This document shows positions 25,110 to 37,200 of a stretch of DNA of 64,000 nucleotides, piece by piece (position 1 is the stretch's first letter; every line of letters begins with the position of its first letter). The position numbers and the translations under genes are program-made. The notes beneath the pieces are model-generated. The model did no database searches. It was not told the DNA's origin and was given only the letters and a program-made list of their open reading frames with translations. The stretch comes from Dimorphilus gyrociliatus (lineage: Eukaryota; Annelida; Polychaeta; Dinophilidae), in assembly GCA_904063045.1 (NCBI GenBank), contig CAJFCJ010000001.1, forward strand, positions 441,501 through 505,500, given 5' to 3'.

Positions 25110-28100
25110 CGACGAAAGTTGGAAAAGGTTTCACTGGAGAACGAAGAAAGAAATTTCTGTACATAAGTATTGATGTTGTGCAGTCAGCCCTTTCGAAAGT
25201 GTACGAACAGGAAATAAATATATATGTATATAAATTATATATGCTTATAAATCTTGTTTATTTACAGATGTATATACAGATATACATGTATTATATACAT
25301 ATATATATATATATAGTACATATGTATTTAAAATAAGAGCAAGTGCACAACACATGTGAACCATTCATTAAATTAATATATGCATTTATCGAACCTAATA
25401 ATTTAATTTTAGTACTTATACCTTCCTATATTTATTACTTGAAACAACCAAACTCATTCCCTCTCTTCAATTTCATATTGATCATTCCTAAGTAAATACA
25501 ATCAAAAGAATATAGGCCTAAACCTAACGGGGCTCGTGTAGGAGTTGGAACTTATTCGTTACATAGCAGACCTCTCGGTAAGAACATACAGGTAATTAGA
25601 TTGCGCCAAGTTAAAAGGATGTCTGTTGTCCTTTTAATTTCTCAGTAGGGGAGAAATTTGACTTATCCGGAACATTGTCTACTAAGAAACTGATAAAACT
25701 TATTCATATTTAACAGGAAATTGGCCTATGAATTTATAATAGACGCTCGTCTAAAATTTTTCTGGCTATATCAAATTTTTACACCACGAAAACTTGATAT
25801 GAAAGCAACTAGACGCAAGTTTTGAAGTGCACAAGTCAACCTTCCCTAAGCAGTCTTTCAGACTTGCTAATAAAGACGGTCTAGGTGAGGGAATCGGGAA
25901 AAAACCCTAAAGCTGAATGAGGCTATTTTTTGTATAATAATCTACTCGAGCAATATATTATCTAATATAAAAGTCCTTTTTTTTCAATAAAACTTTGCTC
26001 TCTTATCATTTCATAACTTAATTGCTTCTATAGAAATTAACATAATTAGATAATAAAGAAAAATTGTATATTAACTGTGCTATTTTCCACTCATAAACTA
26101 TAAAATAAAGGAATATCATTTTAGACGCCTATAAATAAATATTTGGGATGTTAACAGGAAATGGATACCATATATATATTAAATATATATATAAAATATA
26201 TATATATATATATTTATATATATAAATTAATGCCTACATAGTCTTTCCTTAAATATTTTATGCTATAAGAATTTTAATTAATAAAATATTTAAAAGAAAA
26301 TCATATCAACCAAAGGAAGCTGAAAAATACGATTCAGTTGATGGTTGGCTTATCCTTTGAGATCAATTTTTTTTATATCTGGCCTCTTACAGCTTACGAT
26401 TACTTGAAAATGAAGTTTTCGTTCCTAGTTCCTCATAATATCCTCTTCCTTTTAGAATATTACTTAAAGAAATCACAAGAACTGCTTCCTATCGCTGAGC
26501 ATACTTAAGACCATGAGAAAGAAAAAAGGTAATTTATCAAAGGAACGATATTTCCCAACAGAAAACCTTTTTCAACTAGTTCTTTACCTGAAATTAAACG
26601 AAACTATGATAATTATATCTAGCGAATTGAATTACAGGTCTATTATAATATACAATATATGTAAAAATAATTTTAAACATACCCAATTATTAGACTAAAA
26701 GAGTAATAAACGTATCTGCCAATTATTTATGTTGAGAAGAGAATCTTGTCTCTTCTAATTTATCTCTATATTTATCTCTCTAGATCTCTTAAATACTCCT
26801 TATCTCAACAACCCTTCTCTCTCTTAACGCCACCTTCTTTGCACCTATCTTCTTTTCTTCCTTTCTTTCATCTTCTCTCTCTATTCACTAGACTTGCATT
26901 ATTTTACTTAGTTATCGTTTTTATCGGAAATAAGATAAGAAGGATTATTGAGCAAATGTTGAAGACAAGGAAGAAAATCACCATCAGATACTTTTAAACT
27001 ATATAAAGATATATATACTGTATATACAGTCTATATAGTATATGCAGTATATATTAGAGTATATAATTGACCGTTTAGAATGCAAGATTAATGCGTCGGA
27101 TTGTTATAACGTCCTTTATATTTCAATCATAAATCAAATTAACCTCCTTTTCCTTAAATTTAACCTATAAATATACAAACTTTTAGACACCATCATTTAT
27201 TTATTTATTCCCTTCGGTACAGTTAGATTATTACTTATTAAGATAGTAAGTAGCCGAGAAAAAACAAAATCTCTGTTTGCCCCTGAAATAAAGTCGTGCG
27301 CAATAGGCTTAATTTCGTATTTGGCACTTTTTAATTATTAAACAAGAATAGAAATGAAAAAAGTAGTAGAAAAGAATCATTTCTTCTCTTTTCTCTGTTT
27401 AGATTTAATATATATATATATATATAAACTATATACACATTTCTTTAATCAAGATTTTATTACCTACAATAAACATTTATCTCTATTTCTACTCAACAAA
27501 AATAAAAGTAAGAGAAAAAGGAAGAAGAAGGCAATAGTTGGAATTTTCTCTTTACTGTCTTCTTTTCCTCTTCTTAAACTAATTAAAATAATTATTAAAA
27601 GTTTTTAAAATCTTCAATATAGTAAAATAGATTAATTAAACTCGTAATTATTAATTATTATCAATATTTATTAAGATTTAAGCTTCTTACTCGTTTCTTA
27701 ATGACATAATAATATACCTAGAATTAATATTACCAATAGTACTCCATCTTTATATTAAGAAATTCAAAGTTTTGACAGTTAACTATATATTTAACAAATA
27801 TTTATTGGGGAAAAACAATCTAAGCATGAATCAACAATCACTTTGAATATATATAATCTACATATATATAAATATACATATATAGTTTATATAGTATACA
27901 GTATATATATATATAGATAATTGATTGATATGTTTAGAAAGAGTACAATATACAATAAAACAGTGAATAGACGGAAGTAGATGGGGTGAGGTAAGGAGGG
28001 ATGAGAGATAAGTTTAAAGAAAAGGACAGAATATTCTCGATTCCTTTCCTCATTCAAATATTCCAAAAGTATATAATACATAATGGCTTTTCTCGATATT

Positions 28101-28176
28101 TTTCATAGGATCACTTTCAATCTACTTGCAAGGCGAGAAGTGGGAATTTCGTCAAGTATCATTCGATTCCCCCAAT

Positions 28177-28214
<38 letters not shown>

Positions 28215-28432
28215 TCGATAGATGGCGCCGGCGATCGTTAGCTAAAAACTTGGGCTTCATAACGTTTTGAGTAGATAATGTAGGAGTATAATAGACAGAT
28301 ATGTATCATAATAGGGGTCTACAGCGTCTAGTGTTCTCCGACTATATACTTTATACGTGAAAGAATAAATTTGTGGATTCGGTTTAGATTACCATTAGAA
28401 TATGTACGATACTTAAAAACCTCGTAAACGAA
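25110..28432. other. AT-rich intergenic region
   Basis: About 3.3 kb with (TA)n tracts at 25298-25316, 26170-26226, 27003-27052, 27895-27916 and 28182-28210. The short open frames present translate these tracts. No gene recognised. Confidence 0.5.
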
Positions 28433-29323
28433 TCAATAGATTGTAGTTGGTATAACAGATATCCGATTGGTTGTTTTCTTATTCCAAATTTGCAAAGTTT
28501 GCCCAATAGCCCGACGGAGGGGATTATGCAAAGCCAAGTATAAAATCGGATTGATTACGGCATGGGAAAAGAAAATCAGAAGAAAAATTTGACGTATCAA
28601 GTCGGCGACTTTCTGATCACGATCGGCTATCACAAGTAATAAATAGGGTAGCCAACAGACGACGTAGACTATAGTGATGACGAACAAATTACGGGTCACG
28701 CGAAATTGCTGATGCTTCCTCTTCAAGATGATCGCTCGTCGAAAGACGATGTAGTAACTAATTAAGGTTATAGCTGTGCCTATGATGACCATTGATAGAA
28801 GAAAGACAGTGTCTGAGACATAATTCTCTTCGATTATCGCCTCCACTATGCATAATCTATAAGGTTTTTCGTTGGACGGAAAGTATCCGTTCGTATAAGC
28901 CATTGGATACAGGCCAAGTACTAGACTAGATGTCCAAGTCACAATTAGGGAGACGATAGTTCTCGTATTCGAAAAGAGTTTATCGTAAAGAAGGTTCGAG
29001 ATGTTCATCATTAAAGCTCGGTTCACTGCAATAGCGGTCAAACTAATAAAGCTTACAAACGTTAGGCAACAATTAAATAAGGCTATAAATTCACATCCAG
29101 AAACAGCTTTTGTAGTGGTCACAGAATAGGCATTAAATGGACAGGTTATCCCACACAATAGCAAATCCGAAATGGCGACTGATACCAGATAAAAGTTGCA
29201 CGTCTTCCTCATAGAACGGGTAAGTAGAATAACTGAGATTATAGCTGAATTGGTGACAAATCCAATTAGGGCTAGAAGGCTAAAAGAGAGAGAGTAAGCG
29301 ATCCTTTGTCCAAAACTAAACAT
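28433..29323 (-). CDS. Class A orphan GPCR
   Basis: Seven-transmembrane protein, 296 residues from the ATG at 29323. TM1 begins only about eight residues after this start, so an upstream N-terminal exon is possible; the frame is open further upstream but without an ATG. TM1 contains GFVTNSAII, TM2 VAISDLLLCG, TM3 ends in AIAVNRALMM, so the DRY position reads NRA. TM6 has VVCWLPYLL and TM7 INPILYLALHNP, an intact NPxxY-type motif. The weak DRY equivalent is reminiscent of orphan receptors such as the Tre1/moody group, but I would not assign a family. It lies 168 bases downstream of the next GPCR on the same strand. Confidence 0.75.
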   Translation of the reverse strand: MFSFGQRIAYSLSFSLLALIGFVTNSAIISVILLTRSMRKTCNFYLVSVAISDLLLCGITCPFNAYSVTTTKAVSGCEFIALFNCCLTFVSFISLTAIAVNRALMMNISNLLYDKLFSNTRTIVSLIVTWTSSLVLGLYPMAYTNGYFPSNEKPYRLCIVEAIIEENYVSDTVFLLSMVIIGTAITLISYYIVFRRAIILKRKHQQFRVTRNLFVITIVYVVCWLPYLLLVIADRDQKVADLIRQIFLLIFFSHAVINPILYLALHNPLRRAIGQTLQIWNKKTTNRISVIPTTIY

Positions 29324-29491
29324 GTTTGCCAAGTTATAATAGACGTCTCTTTCTTTGCAACTGCCTCTATCTCTTTCTCTCGCCTTCTTTACTTCTCTCT
29401 TTTTCTCACATTTTTCCACTCCTTACCGTCTCTTTATACAGGCTATAAACTGTTTACGATCGTGAGAAAGATTGCAGATTTTTTTCTTTCT

Positions 29492-30607
29492 TTAAACAAT
29501 AAAAGCGCTTGCCCGACGCCCTCGAGACGATGTAGCACTGGCAGCTGCGCTAATACTTGGGAAGAAATCATATCTCGAACCTGACGGTAGCTCGGCGGAC
29601 AAATACTGACTACTACTCGTTTCAATTCGAACCTGCGGAAGTCCGCCGTCTGACGAAGGTCTTTGACCTAGGAGCAAAGGTCCACTAAATTCGTTAGGGT
29701 CGGCGAAAAATCCTCCGGCACCCTTTATCAGCGAATAGACGGCGAAAGGTGTTATCAGCGGCTGTGACCAGGCCAGTATAGATAAGAATTTGTAGACTAA
29801 CTGAGGAGCATTCACTAACGGTTCAATGGCGTACAGAGTCAACAAGGGTAGACAAGCTATGACAAAAAGTACCGTATAAGCTGATAGAACTCTTAGTTTG
29901 TAGGTCATCATCTTTACAGTGTCCCTTACATTCCTCTTGTCTACCATGACGGATTGACGGCGTTGTGAGTTGGTTCGAACCGACGGATCAATAGAAACTG
30001 TGGCCCTTACCAGAGTCGATAGTCTGTAGTAGTTGCATTTAGATATATCCTTTGCTAATTGACAAAGGAAAGCGATCGTCATAAGTATGGCCATAGCCTC
30101 TAAAAGTAGCCAAACCACGTGTAATACATAGTTATTTGTGACGCCCATAGTAAAGCGGCACTGTTCAATAGATCGTCCTCCTGGCATGAACGCTACTCCC
30201 AAATTAGTAATAATTGCGGCAAACCAGATAACAACTAGTGCAAACCAGACGCAACAGCAATTCTGTGAAGCATTTACACCCAAAGTTATATCCGAAAACG
30301 AATAGGCTTCGTTCATAACGATGGCTAAGAGATTAAACGATGCGCAAGTGACTAATACGATATAAGTACCGGCCAAAGCGCTGCAAATTGTTGGTCTGTA
30401 GACGCTAACGACAGAGAATGGAATGCAATAGGCGGATCTAATTCCATCCAAAAGACACTGGTGTAATAAAAAAGCGTTCATTGGCCTCCGTAAATTCTTC
30501 AAACAGCAGAAGGTTAGTAGTAGGAGAATGTTGGTGAGAATTCCTACTCCCGCTATACACGCTGTAAACCAACTTTCGACGGTCAACGTGGTTCCGTTGA
30601 GATGCAT
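29492..30607 (-). CDS. Atypical class A-like orphan GPCR
   Basis: 371 residues from ATG 30607, with seven hydrophobic segments. An N-glycosylation site (NGT) lies at residues 4-6 and TM1 contains GVGILTNILLLL. At the end of TM3 the usual DRY is absent (IVMNEAYSF). TM6 has VIACLPLLTLY in place of CWxP, and TM7 reads PLITPFAVYSLIKG where NPxxY is expected. The C-terminal tail is long and Ser-rich (SSSQYLSAE, then alternating Ala/Ser/Arg), a possible phosphorylation region. The topology is clearly that of a rhodopsin-type receptor, but the activation motifs are degenerate, so signalling may differ from ordinary receptors. Family unknown to me. Confidence 0.7.
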   Translation of the reverse strand: MHLNGTTLTVESWFTACIAGVGILTNILLLLTFCCLKNLRRPMNAFLLHQCLLDGIRSAYCIPFSVVSVYRPTICSALAGTYIVLVTCASFNLLAIVMNEAYSFSDITLGVNASQNCCCVWFALVVIWFAAIITNLGVAFMPGGRSIEQCRFTMGVTNNYVLHVVWLLLEAMAILMTIAFLCQLAKDISKCNYYRLSTLVRATVSIDPSVRTNSQRRQSVMVDKRNVRDTVKMMTYKLRVLSAYTVLFVIACLPLLTLYAIEPLVNAPQLVYKFLSILAWSQPLITPFAVYSLIKGAGGFFADPNEFSGPLLLGQRPSSDGGLPQVRIETSSSQYLSAELPSGSRYDFFPSISAAASATSSRGRRASAFIV

Positions 30608-31421
30608 ACTGCAGTACTGCAACAAGGCTTAAGTACTCTTACGCTGGGTGAATACAAAAACGAGAACGTTTGAGGAATAGGCCTTATAAAAGAGAACGTC
30701 AGTTGCGACGTGACGGAGGAGCTCGATTTACGTTCAATTTCCGGTCGATGATCTTAGAATTTCTGCTACTCGATCGATGCCAGGTTGATTGGTGGCGAGT
30801 AGATTAAAAGAATTGTTATCTCTTCTTCTATTTATTTGTTTTCTACTTCTCTTATTCGCTCCACTTCTATTCCAAATATTCTTCAACCACTTCCGGTAAA
30901 AAGTTTGCCACGTCATCCGATTTCTTCTCTAGTTCACAAATGAAATTTTAAGTTATAGAAAAGCACTTTATTTATTTCAAATACAATTCTCATAAAGCGA
31001 GTTTTAGTGTACCCAGAGCTAGGCCTTATTCCAGTTTCATTTTCCTCATTCGCCCTTAAACCCTACGAATGGCACGCCATCTGATAAATCATAAGGCTCC
31101 ATCTTTCGTTCGTTTTTTTCTCGGTTTATTTTTAGCATTTCTCTATTTAATTCTGAAATCAAGACTCATGTCCAATAATGAACTATACCTTCCGCAATAA
31201 TTGACAAATAAGGCACACAAAAATTTCACAAAGGTAATATACAACATTCTCCTTTATCATAAACGAACTAAAATTATATTTTAAAAGGTCAGAATAGGCA
31301 CTTGATTAAACAAAGTAAAGAGAAATTCTTCAGTCAAACAAGAAAAAAATTAACCCTTACTGTAGCACGAAAACTTTTTTTTTTGGTAGAATAAAGTCAA
31401 TTAAGGCCTATACATTATAAC

Positions 31422-31455
<34 letters not shown>

Positions 31456-31851
31456 GTGTATGAAGAAGAAATAATAAAAAATGATTGAGAGAGAGAGACA
31501 GAAAGAGAAAAAAAACACTTCTCATAATTTACATAAATAACAGAAAAAAAACGTCAGTGTCTAATTATATATTTTTTTAAAATCACGAATGTACATACTG
31601 TATATATATATATATATTCTTTCTCTTCCCTCCCCCCTCTCTCTCTCTCTCTCTTACTGTTTTTTTATATGAATCAATAATTAATATATGTATATTGTTT
31701 TGTAACTTTTACATATGTTCAAGTGATTTATCAATTACTTTTTCCTCATATTTTTGGGTTATTAATTTCAAGTTTTTTACGCTCTATTGATTTATGTATA
31801 TATATTTATATTTATATATATCTCTATATATATACTGTATACATATATCTA
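30608..31851. other. Intergenic region
   Basis: Promoter side of the minus-strand GPCR at left, AT-rich to the right. A 60-codon ATG frame (30916-30734, minus, very Arg/Lys/Asn-rich) may be an upstream frame in that GPCR's leader but I cannot support it as a gene. A (TAA)n tract is at 31423-31455 and TA tracts flank 31590-31620 and 31820-31850. Confidence 0.45.
31423..31455. repeat. (TAA)n microsatellite
   Basis: About eleven consecutive AAT/TAA trinucleotides. Confidence 0.85.
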
Positions 31852-32437
31852 ATGAACAATGCAACTTTATCAAAGTATACTAAAGACTTTATAAATTGTA
31901 CAAGTAGAATAATTATATTACTAGTTTTCTCTTTATTAACTTATTCACGAAGAGGTTTTTGGGAAAATATTTACAAAAATTATGAATTATTCATACAAAT
32001 ATTTATTCATTTTTCTCTTAAGCTTTAATCTTGGAAAATGTAAGGATTATTAATTTCTTCTTTGATAAATTTCAATTGATAACGTTTACTTTCATTTTTT
32101 TCTTTTAACTAACCCTATTTTAGGTTATCGTCTAGATAGTATTCTAAATTCGGAGGATCAAAGGTTAAAACATCTCATTTCATATTTTTGAATAATTTAA
32201 TTTTATATTTACAAGTATTTATTTCTTTTTTTCAGGTCACTGTCTATTAAAGATTGTAGTATATGCAGTGATAGGTGGAGAGAAATAGCTTGTATGATTT
32301 TTGGTGTTGATGTTTGCTATACCAGACCGATTCGTAGAAAATCAGTAAAGAGAGGAGTTGGACTAGAATATTGCGCACTAACTGAAGGCTGCTCTTTAGA
32401 TGATGTTCCATGTATATTGAAACACTGTAGTGCTTAA
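31852..32437 (+). CDS. Cysteine-rich secreted peptide precursor, insulin/relaxin-like candidate
   Basis: Three exons, 31852-31954, 32124-32163 and 32236-32437, join in phase (1, then 2) to 114 residues; the introns end in TTTTAG and TTTTTTTCAG. The N-terminus has a hydrophobic signal (RIIILLVFSLLTYS, 19-32). The mature part carries eight cysteines (55, 58, 67, 75, 94, 100, 107, 112). Cys55 and Cys67 are spaced C-x11-C as in insulin B chains. A dibasic site, KSVKR (83-87), separates this from a second block beginning GVGLEYC, with EGCSLDD resembling an insulin A chain. The A-like block lacks the canonical CC-x3-C-x8-C spacing, so this is a divergent insulin/relaxin-superfamily candidate or another two-chain cysteine peptide. 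Secretion and processing are well supported; family is tentative. Convergent with the next gene. Confidence 0.6.
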
Positions 32438-32606
32438 ATTTCATGTCACGCTTCCCTTTATTAAATGAATATAGTTTACTGTAAATCCATAATAGATTAT
32501 CCCTAAAGAAAGTAAATGATAGGTTTTGGTAGTGCTTTTCTCTTATGAATAGATGATTCTTAATCGGTAAATAGCTCTTTTTCACCTAAGTGTCGGGAAA
32601 ATCAAA

Positions 32607-33497
32607 TCACGGAGAAGTATTAGGAATATCAGCCATAGAGATACTATAATCAAATTGATTAACTTGCGGTACTTCCATTGGAGTAGAGAAACATATTTCC
32701 GGCTCTTGTTCGTCGTAGTTCGGGGTGGTAGGTGGAGCTCGAAGAGAAGATAGCCGCCGACTATAACAATGCTTATACATTTGCTTAGACAGAACTGCTT
32801 CAGTGGAATAATTATTTAATTGTAATCTATATCTTTGATCAACTGTCTCAGGTGTTCTTATATGTTGACTATTTAATCTCGCACAAATCAGTGATCTTTC
32901 AATATCTTCTGTTCGCAGTTTATGCGTTTCTTTCAGTTTTTTCTTCTTTTTCATCCTCTTTTCAAATTCGGCTCGTTGTCTAGCTCTTATAACTAGTAAA
33001 TCGTCAACATCCTTTTGCGATGAACGCTCTGTGGAATCTAGGTAGAAACCTTCAAATGCTTCTTTACCATCTCTTTTCGGTTCGGCGAAAATCTGCGGTA
33101 GAATTAACTTATTCGATCGCTGACCTTGAAAGGTTGAAAAGGTATCGACCGGACAAGGAATAGGCTTCCCTAGAGGACTGACCGAAAAAGACGACTCATA
33201 TCTGGGCGGTCGGCGTAATACTTGCCTGACTAATGACCAATTTTCCTTGTCCTTCTCCAAGGAATATCCATGTTTGGGATAACCCAATAATATAGAATTA
33301 TTATGATTACTGTTTATCTTCTTCTTTGAGAACTTCCTTCCTCGGATTTCTTTGGGTAGATTTCCATTAATCTTATCTTCATCTCTTAAAATTTTAGGTA
33401 GAACAAGAGGCAAAAGCTTCGGCCTTTTCATTGATTCGTCAGAAATATCATACGAGAGGTCATCCTCCGCCAAATTATTATTAATCTTTCTCGCCAT
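32607..33497 (-). CDS. Hypothetical basic, largely disordered protein
   Basis: Single-exon frame of 296 residues from ATG 33497. Not recognised. Composition is rich in Lys, Arg, Ser, Pro and Asn, with several Pro-rich turns and no hydrophobic membrane segment or signal peptide. A strongly charged helix-prone segment with a KKKKK run (about residues 180-205) could form a short coiled coil. The codon pattern and steady amino-acid mixture argue that it is coding. Its stop lies 169 bases from the stop of the convergent peptide-precursor gene. Confidence 0.6.
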   Translation of the reverse strand: MARKINNNLAEDDLSYDISDESMKRPKLLPLVLPKILRDEDKINGNLPKEIRGRKFSKKKINSNHNNSILLGYPKHGYSLEKDKENWSLVRQVLRRPPRYESSFSVSPLGKPIPCPVDTFSTFQGQRSNKLILPQIFAEPKRDGKEAFEGFYLDSTERSSQKDVDDLLVIRARQRAEFEKRMKKKKKLKETHKLRTEDIERSLICARLNSQHIRTPETVDQRYRLQLNNYSTEAVLSKQMYKHCYSRRLSSLRAPPTTPNYDEQEPEICFSTPMEVPQVNQFDYSISMADIPNTSP

Positions 33498-34020
33498 CGA
33501 ATACCACCTAAGTAATTGATCATCGGCAACAAAATTTCGGCAGTATGTTATTAGAATTTAATCGAATTTATTCCTCTTTTAAATGCATTAATCGATTGGA
33601 ACGTTCGAACTAATTGACTACGAACGATTGAATATGCCCCCTTATGCAAATAGACTTTTCGTATAAAGTATTTGCTGTCTACCTAATTTCCCTATTGTTA
33701 GTTAAGCAATAGTGTGAATCGCTCTCGAAAATTTTACCTTTAACATAGGATTTTCGCAATAGATACTTGGACGTCTGTCTAACGCCTAAACGATCTCGCA
33801 AAAATATTCGATAAACTGGCTCCATCTACTGACTAATGAAACGAAAAAAAACACTCTGTCACAGTTCCATTACACTATTTTTATTCCTTTATTCCTTTTT
33901 TTTAAATATATATTAATATTTTGTCAAAAATAGCATTTAATTTTAAAAATTTAATAAATTGACTATACAAGCTTTCAACTACTCTCCATGCGGGTTATCG
34001 CTTATCCTATTACACGTTTC
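33498..34020. other. Spacer between hypothetical gene and Rab 3' end
   Basis: About 520 bases. The left part should contain the promoter of the hypothetical minus-strand gene, the right part the 3' region of the Rab gene. No coding signal seen. Confidence 0.4.
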
Positions 34021-34241
34021 CTAAGTTGGACAGCACTTCTTCTTTCCTGCAGGTTTCTTTAATTGCACAGCACTTTGACCGGCAACCACTCTTTTAGTTT
34101 TAGGCATCCGTCGACCTGAAAAGATAACAGCAGTACAAATTTTTGAAAGTTAATCTTAAATGGAAACACATGTTTTCGCTTCATTAAATAGCAAACAAAA
34201 AAGAGGATAAGAAACGAATAAGAGAATAGAGAGAATGAGCT

Positions 34242-34272
<31 letters not shown>

Positions 34273-37200
34273 CGTACATACAGAGACAGAGAGAGACATC
34301 AGGGAAAATAGAAATAAAGGTCGTGGGATAAGGAAGGAGAGAAGAGGTTTATGATTTATTGTTATTACAGATTTAACCCAAAAACATTTCTTACATATTT
34401 CATCAAATAATTCCTTTATGTTCTCGTCATTTTTTGCACTAGTTTCCATAAATATTCCATTAACTGCATCCGCTTCGGCTTTACCGACTAGGAGAGAAGA
34501 AGGGAACATTATAAGGAATATAATATTTTGCATAAATGTATATATTTATATATATATATATATATATATATAAATATGTATTTAATTCGGTATCTTATTG
34601 CAATTTTGAAGGTGTCAGTAAATAAAAAGAAAAAATTATATTTACGATGCAAATATAACATTTTTTAAGCCACGTGACATAATAAAAAAATTATATGCAA
34701 ATAAGAGAAAAAAAATATTTATACTGACTGTGGGTTGCAATTTTTCGTTGGTCTTTCATATCCGATTTATTACCGCTTATTGCTAGAACAATATCAGCTG
34801 GACCTTGTTTATGCAATTCATCGATCCAATATCTCAGAGTTTGAAAGGACGACTGTCGAAAAGGATATTAGCAGCCATTAATTATTTAGAAGGGAAAACT
34901 TACGGCTTGTGTAATGTCATAAGCAATTATGGCAGCTTGAGCCCCTCTATAATACATAGGCGCCAACGATCTGTACTGGAAAAAATAGCGGAAAAACTGT
35001 TTAGAGTTTTAGCTTATCCCAAGGGATTTTTTTCTCGGGTATATTATCTGTTTTTTTTTTTTACCTTCTCCTGACCCGCTGTATCCCATATTTGCAATTT
35101 GAATTGAGTATCATCCACCACAATTACCCTTGTCAGGAAAGCCGCCCTGTTTATAATCAATTATATGAATGTATAAATTCATGCTGTATGCATAGTATAT
35201 CATACAATATACATGGTATATTTTATATCTATTTACATACGATATTATACTTTATATACTGTCTATAACATTTTCTATAACATATAAAATAAGCATAAAA
35301 CTAACCCAATAGTTGACTCTGCTCTTGAATTAAAGGAATCCTGAACGAATCTATGAGCTAAACAGGATTTACCTACTCCAGAATCCTATATAAATAGTAA
35401 TATAAATAACAATAATAACAATATAACAATAAGAATATTATCAATAATATTCTTAATATATTTTTTTTTTATCAAAAACAGTTTATTTCAATATTCTTTT
35501 TTTTAAAAAAAAAGAAAAATAATTAAAAAAATAAAAACGTCAATTACGATTGTTTATAAAATTGGTATAGTTAGTAAAATTATATATTTGTTGTATCGGT
35601 GTTATATTTCTTTGTTTTTCTCCTAAAGAAAATCAAACGAAAGAAATACACCCTCCTTAGAAAGAGAAAGATCATAAATAAGGTCTTCTGAACAAGATAC
35701 GAACCCCAAAATACATAAATTGATATAACGCTAAGGACTGTATAGTAAAGACCGAGCGGTAACTCGCACTGTTTTTTGTGTTTTACTTCATCATATATGT
35801 AATTGAATCCTATATCCTCTTCATATACTTCCCTAACCGGTACAGGCTTATTTAGAATGGCGGCCAGGTTATCATCGTTAAAATCGTCATATTTCGATGG
35901 TGTGAATCCAAATTTTTTCTTCTTCGCTTCCACTGTAAATTTCTTTAATTTCAAATCGTTTATACGTTTTAAATGTATGTCAGATGAGTTCCCTTCCTTA
36001 AAAATTTCACCCTCAATCATTTTCGCTGGGTTAAATTCATTTTTAACAGTTTCACTTTTGAATTTTCCGCCTTCTAACGGATAGTTTGATATATTATTAT
36101 TTCTAGAATGAATCAGATTATTAGAATTTCGTAGACTCTCTCTCTCAGACATTAAAATTGAATTTGTCTCAAAACTTTTCCCTAGTTTCCTCCCTTCCGA
36201 TAATTTATTCCTAGCAACAGGCATCGTTTTTAAATTGTGGTACGGAGTCTTTCCAAGTCTATGATTAGTTAATTTACCCTTTTTATATGATTTATTTTGA
36301 GATTTCGTATTATTCCTTATCCGCTTATAATTTATTGTATTATTTTGACGTCGATTAATGAATTTTCCTTCTCTCCCTTTCGGTTTGAGTTTAGATGCAT
36401 TGGGTGGAATATCAGCACTTTTTCCATCAACCTGTCCTTTTCTCATCATATTATATTGCCCCCACTGCTTCTTTCGTTCTTTGCCTATAGGTTTTCTATT
36501 GGGGTTCGCTAAAGATAAGTCTCTAATTTTTCGATCAAGACCTTTCTTCGGCGCTTTCGCTATGCTCTCCAATTGCCTTTTATACTTTTTAATTGGTTGC
36601 CTCCCAATAAGCGAAACTAATAAATCAGTCTTTTGAAATTGAACGAATTGACCATCAGTTGAGGATACACTACAAAGATCTCTGACGAACACAGGATCCA
36701 AAGATATTTTTATGTCATAAGATATTTGATCAAATTTAAGTGAAATCTGAAGAATTTCCCTTTCTACAAAGTCAGCTTGAAATGATCTTACTGGTTGAGC
36801 TTTGTTGTTAATAATATAAATAACATCTAATTCTGAAGAAGAGATTGGAAAAGTTATATTAGCTAATTGATTATTTCGGTATATAGAAGATTTTGGGGAT
36901 TGTCCATGGACAATTGTATAAAACATTTCGGAATTTCCGGCAGTTAATCCTTTATAATCCTTCCAATCTTTTTCCTTCCAACCACTCTCTAAATTTTCAA
37001 AATATACTTGCACATGCTCAAGTTTTGAAGTCTCTCGCAAAACTATTCTATCATAGATAATAGCCATGTTTTTACTAGCTAATAAAGATCTTTGAACAGA
37101 TTTTAAGCCTAAAGCTAAATCGTAAGTTTCAACTAACTCTGCTCTAGAATAAACGTAACCTTTACGCTCTAACCCAATTAATAATTCCCCTTTGGGTAAT

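Noticed and set aside
30734-30916. 60-codon minus-strand ATG frame upstream of the atypical GPCR
   Set aside because: Dominated by Arg, Lys and Asn, no recognisable motif; at most an upstream frame in the leader.
32247-32585. 112-codon minus-strand frame at 32247-32585
   Set aside because: It overlaps exon 3 of the phase-consistent cysteine-rich peptide gene on the plus strand, whose signals are far stronger.
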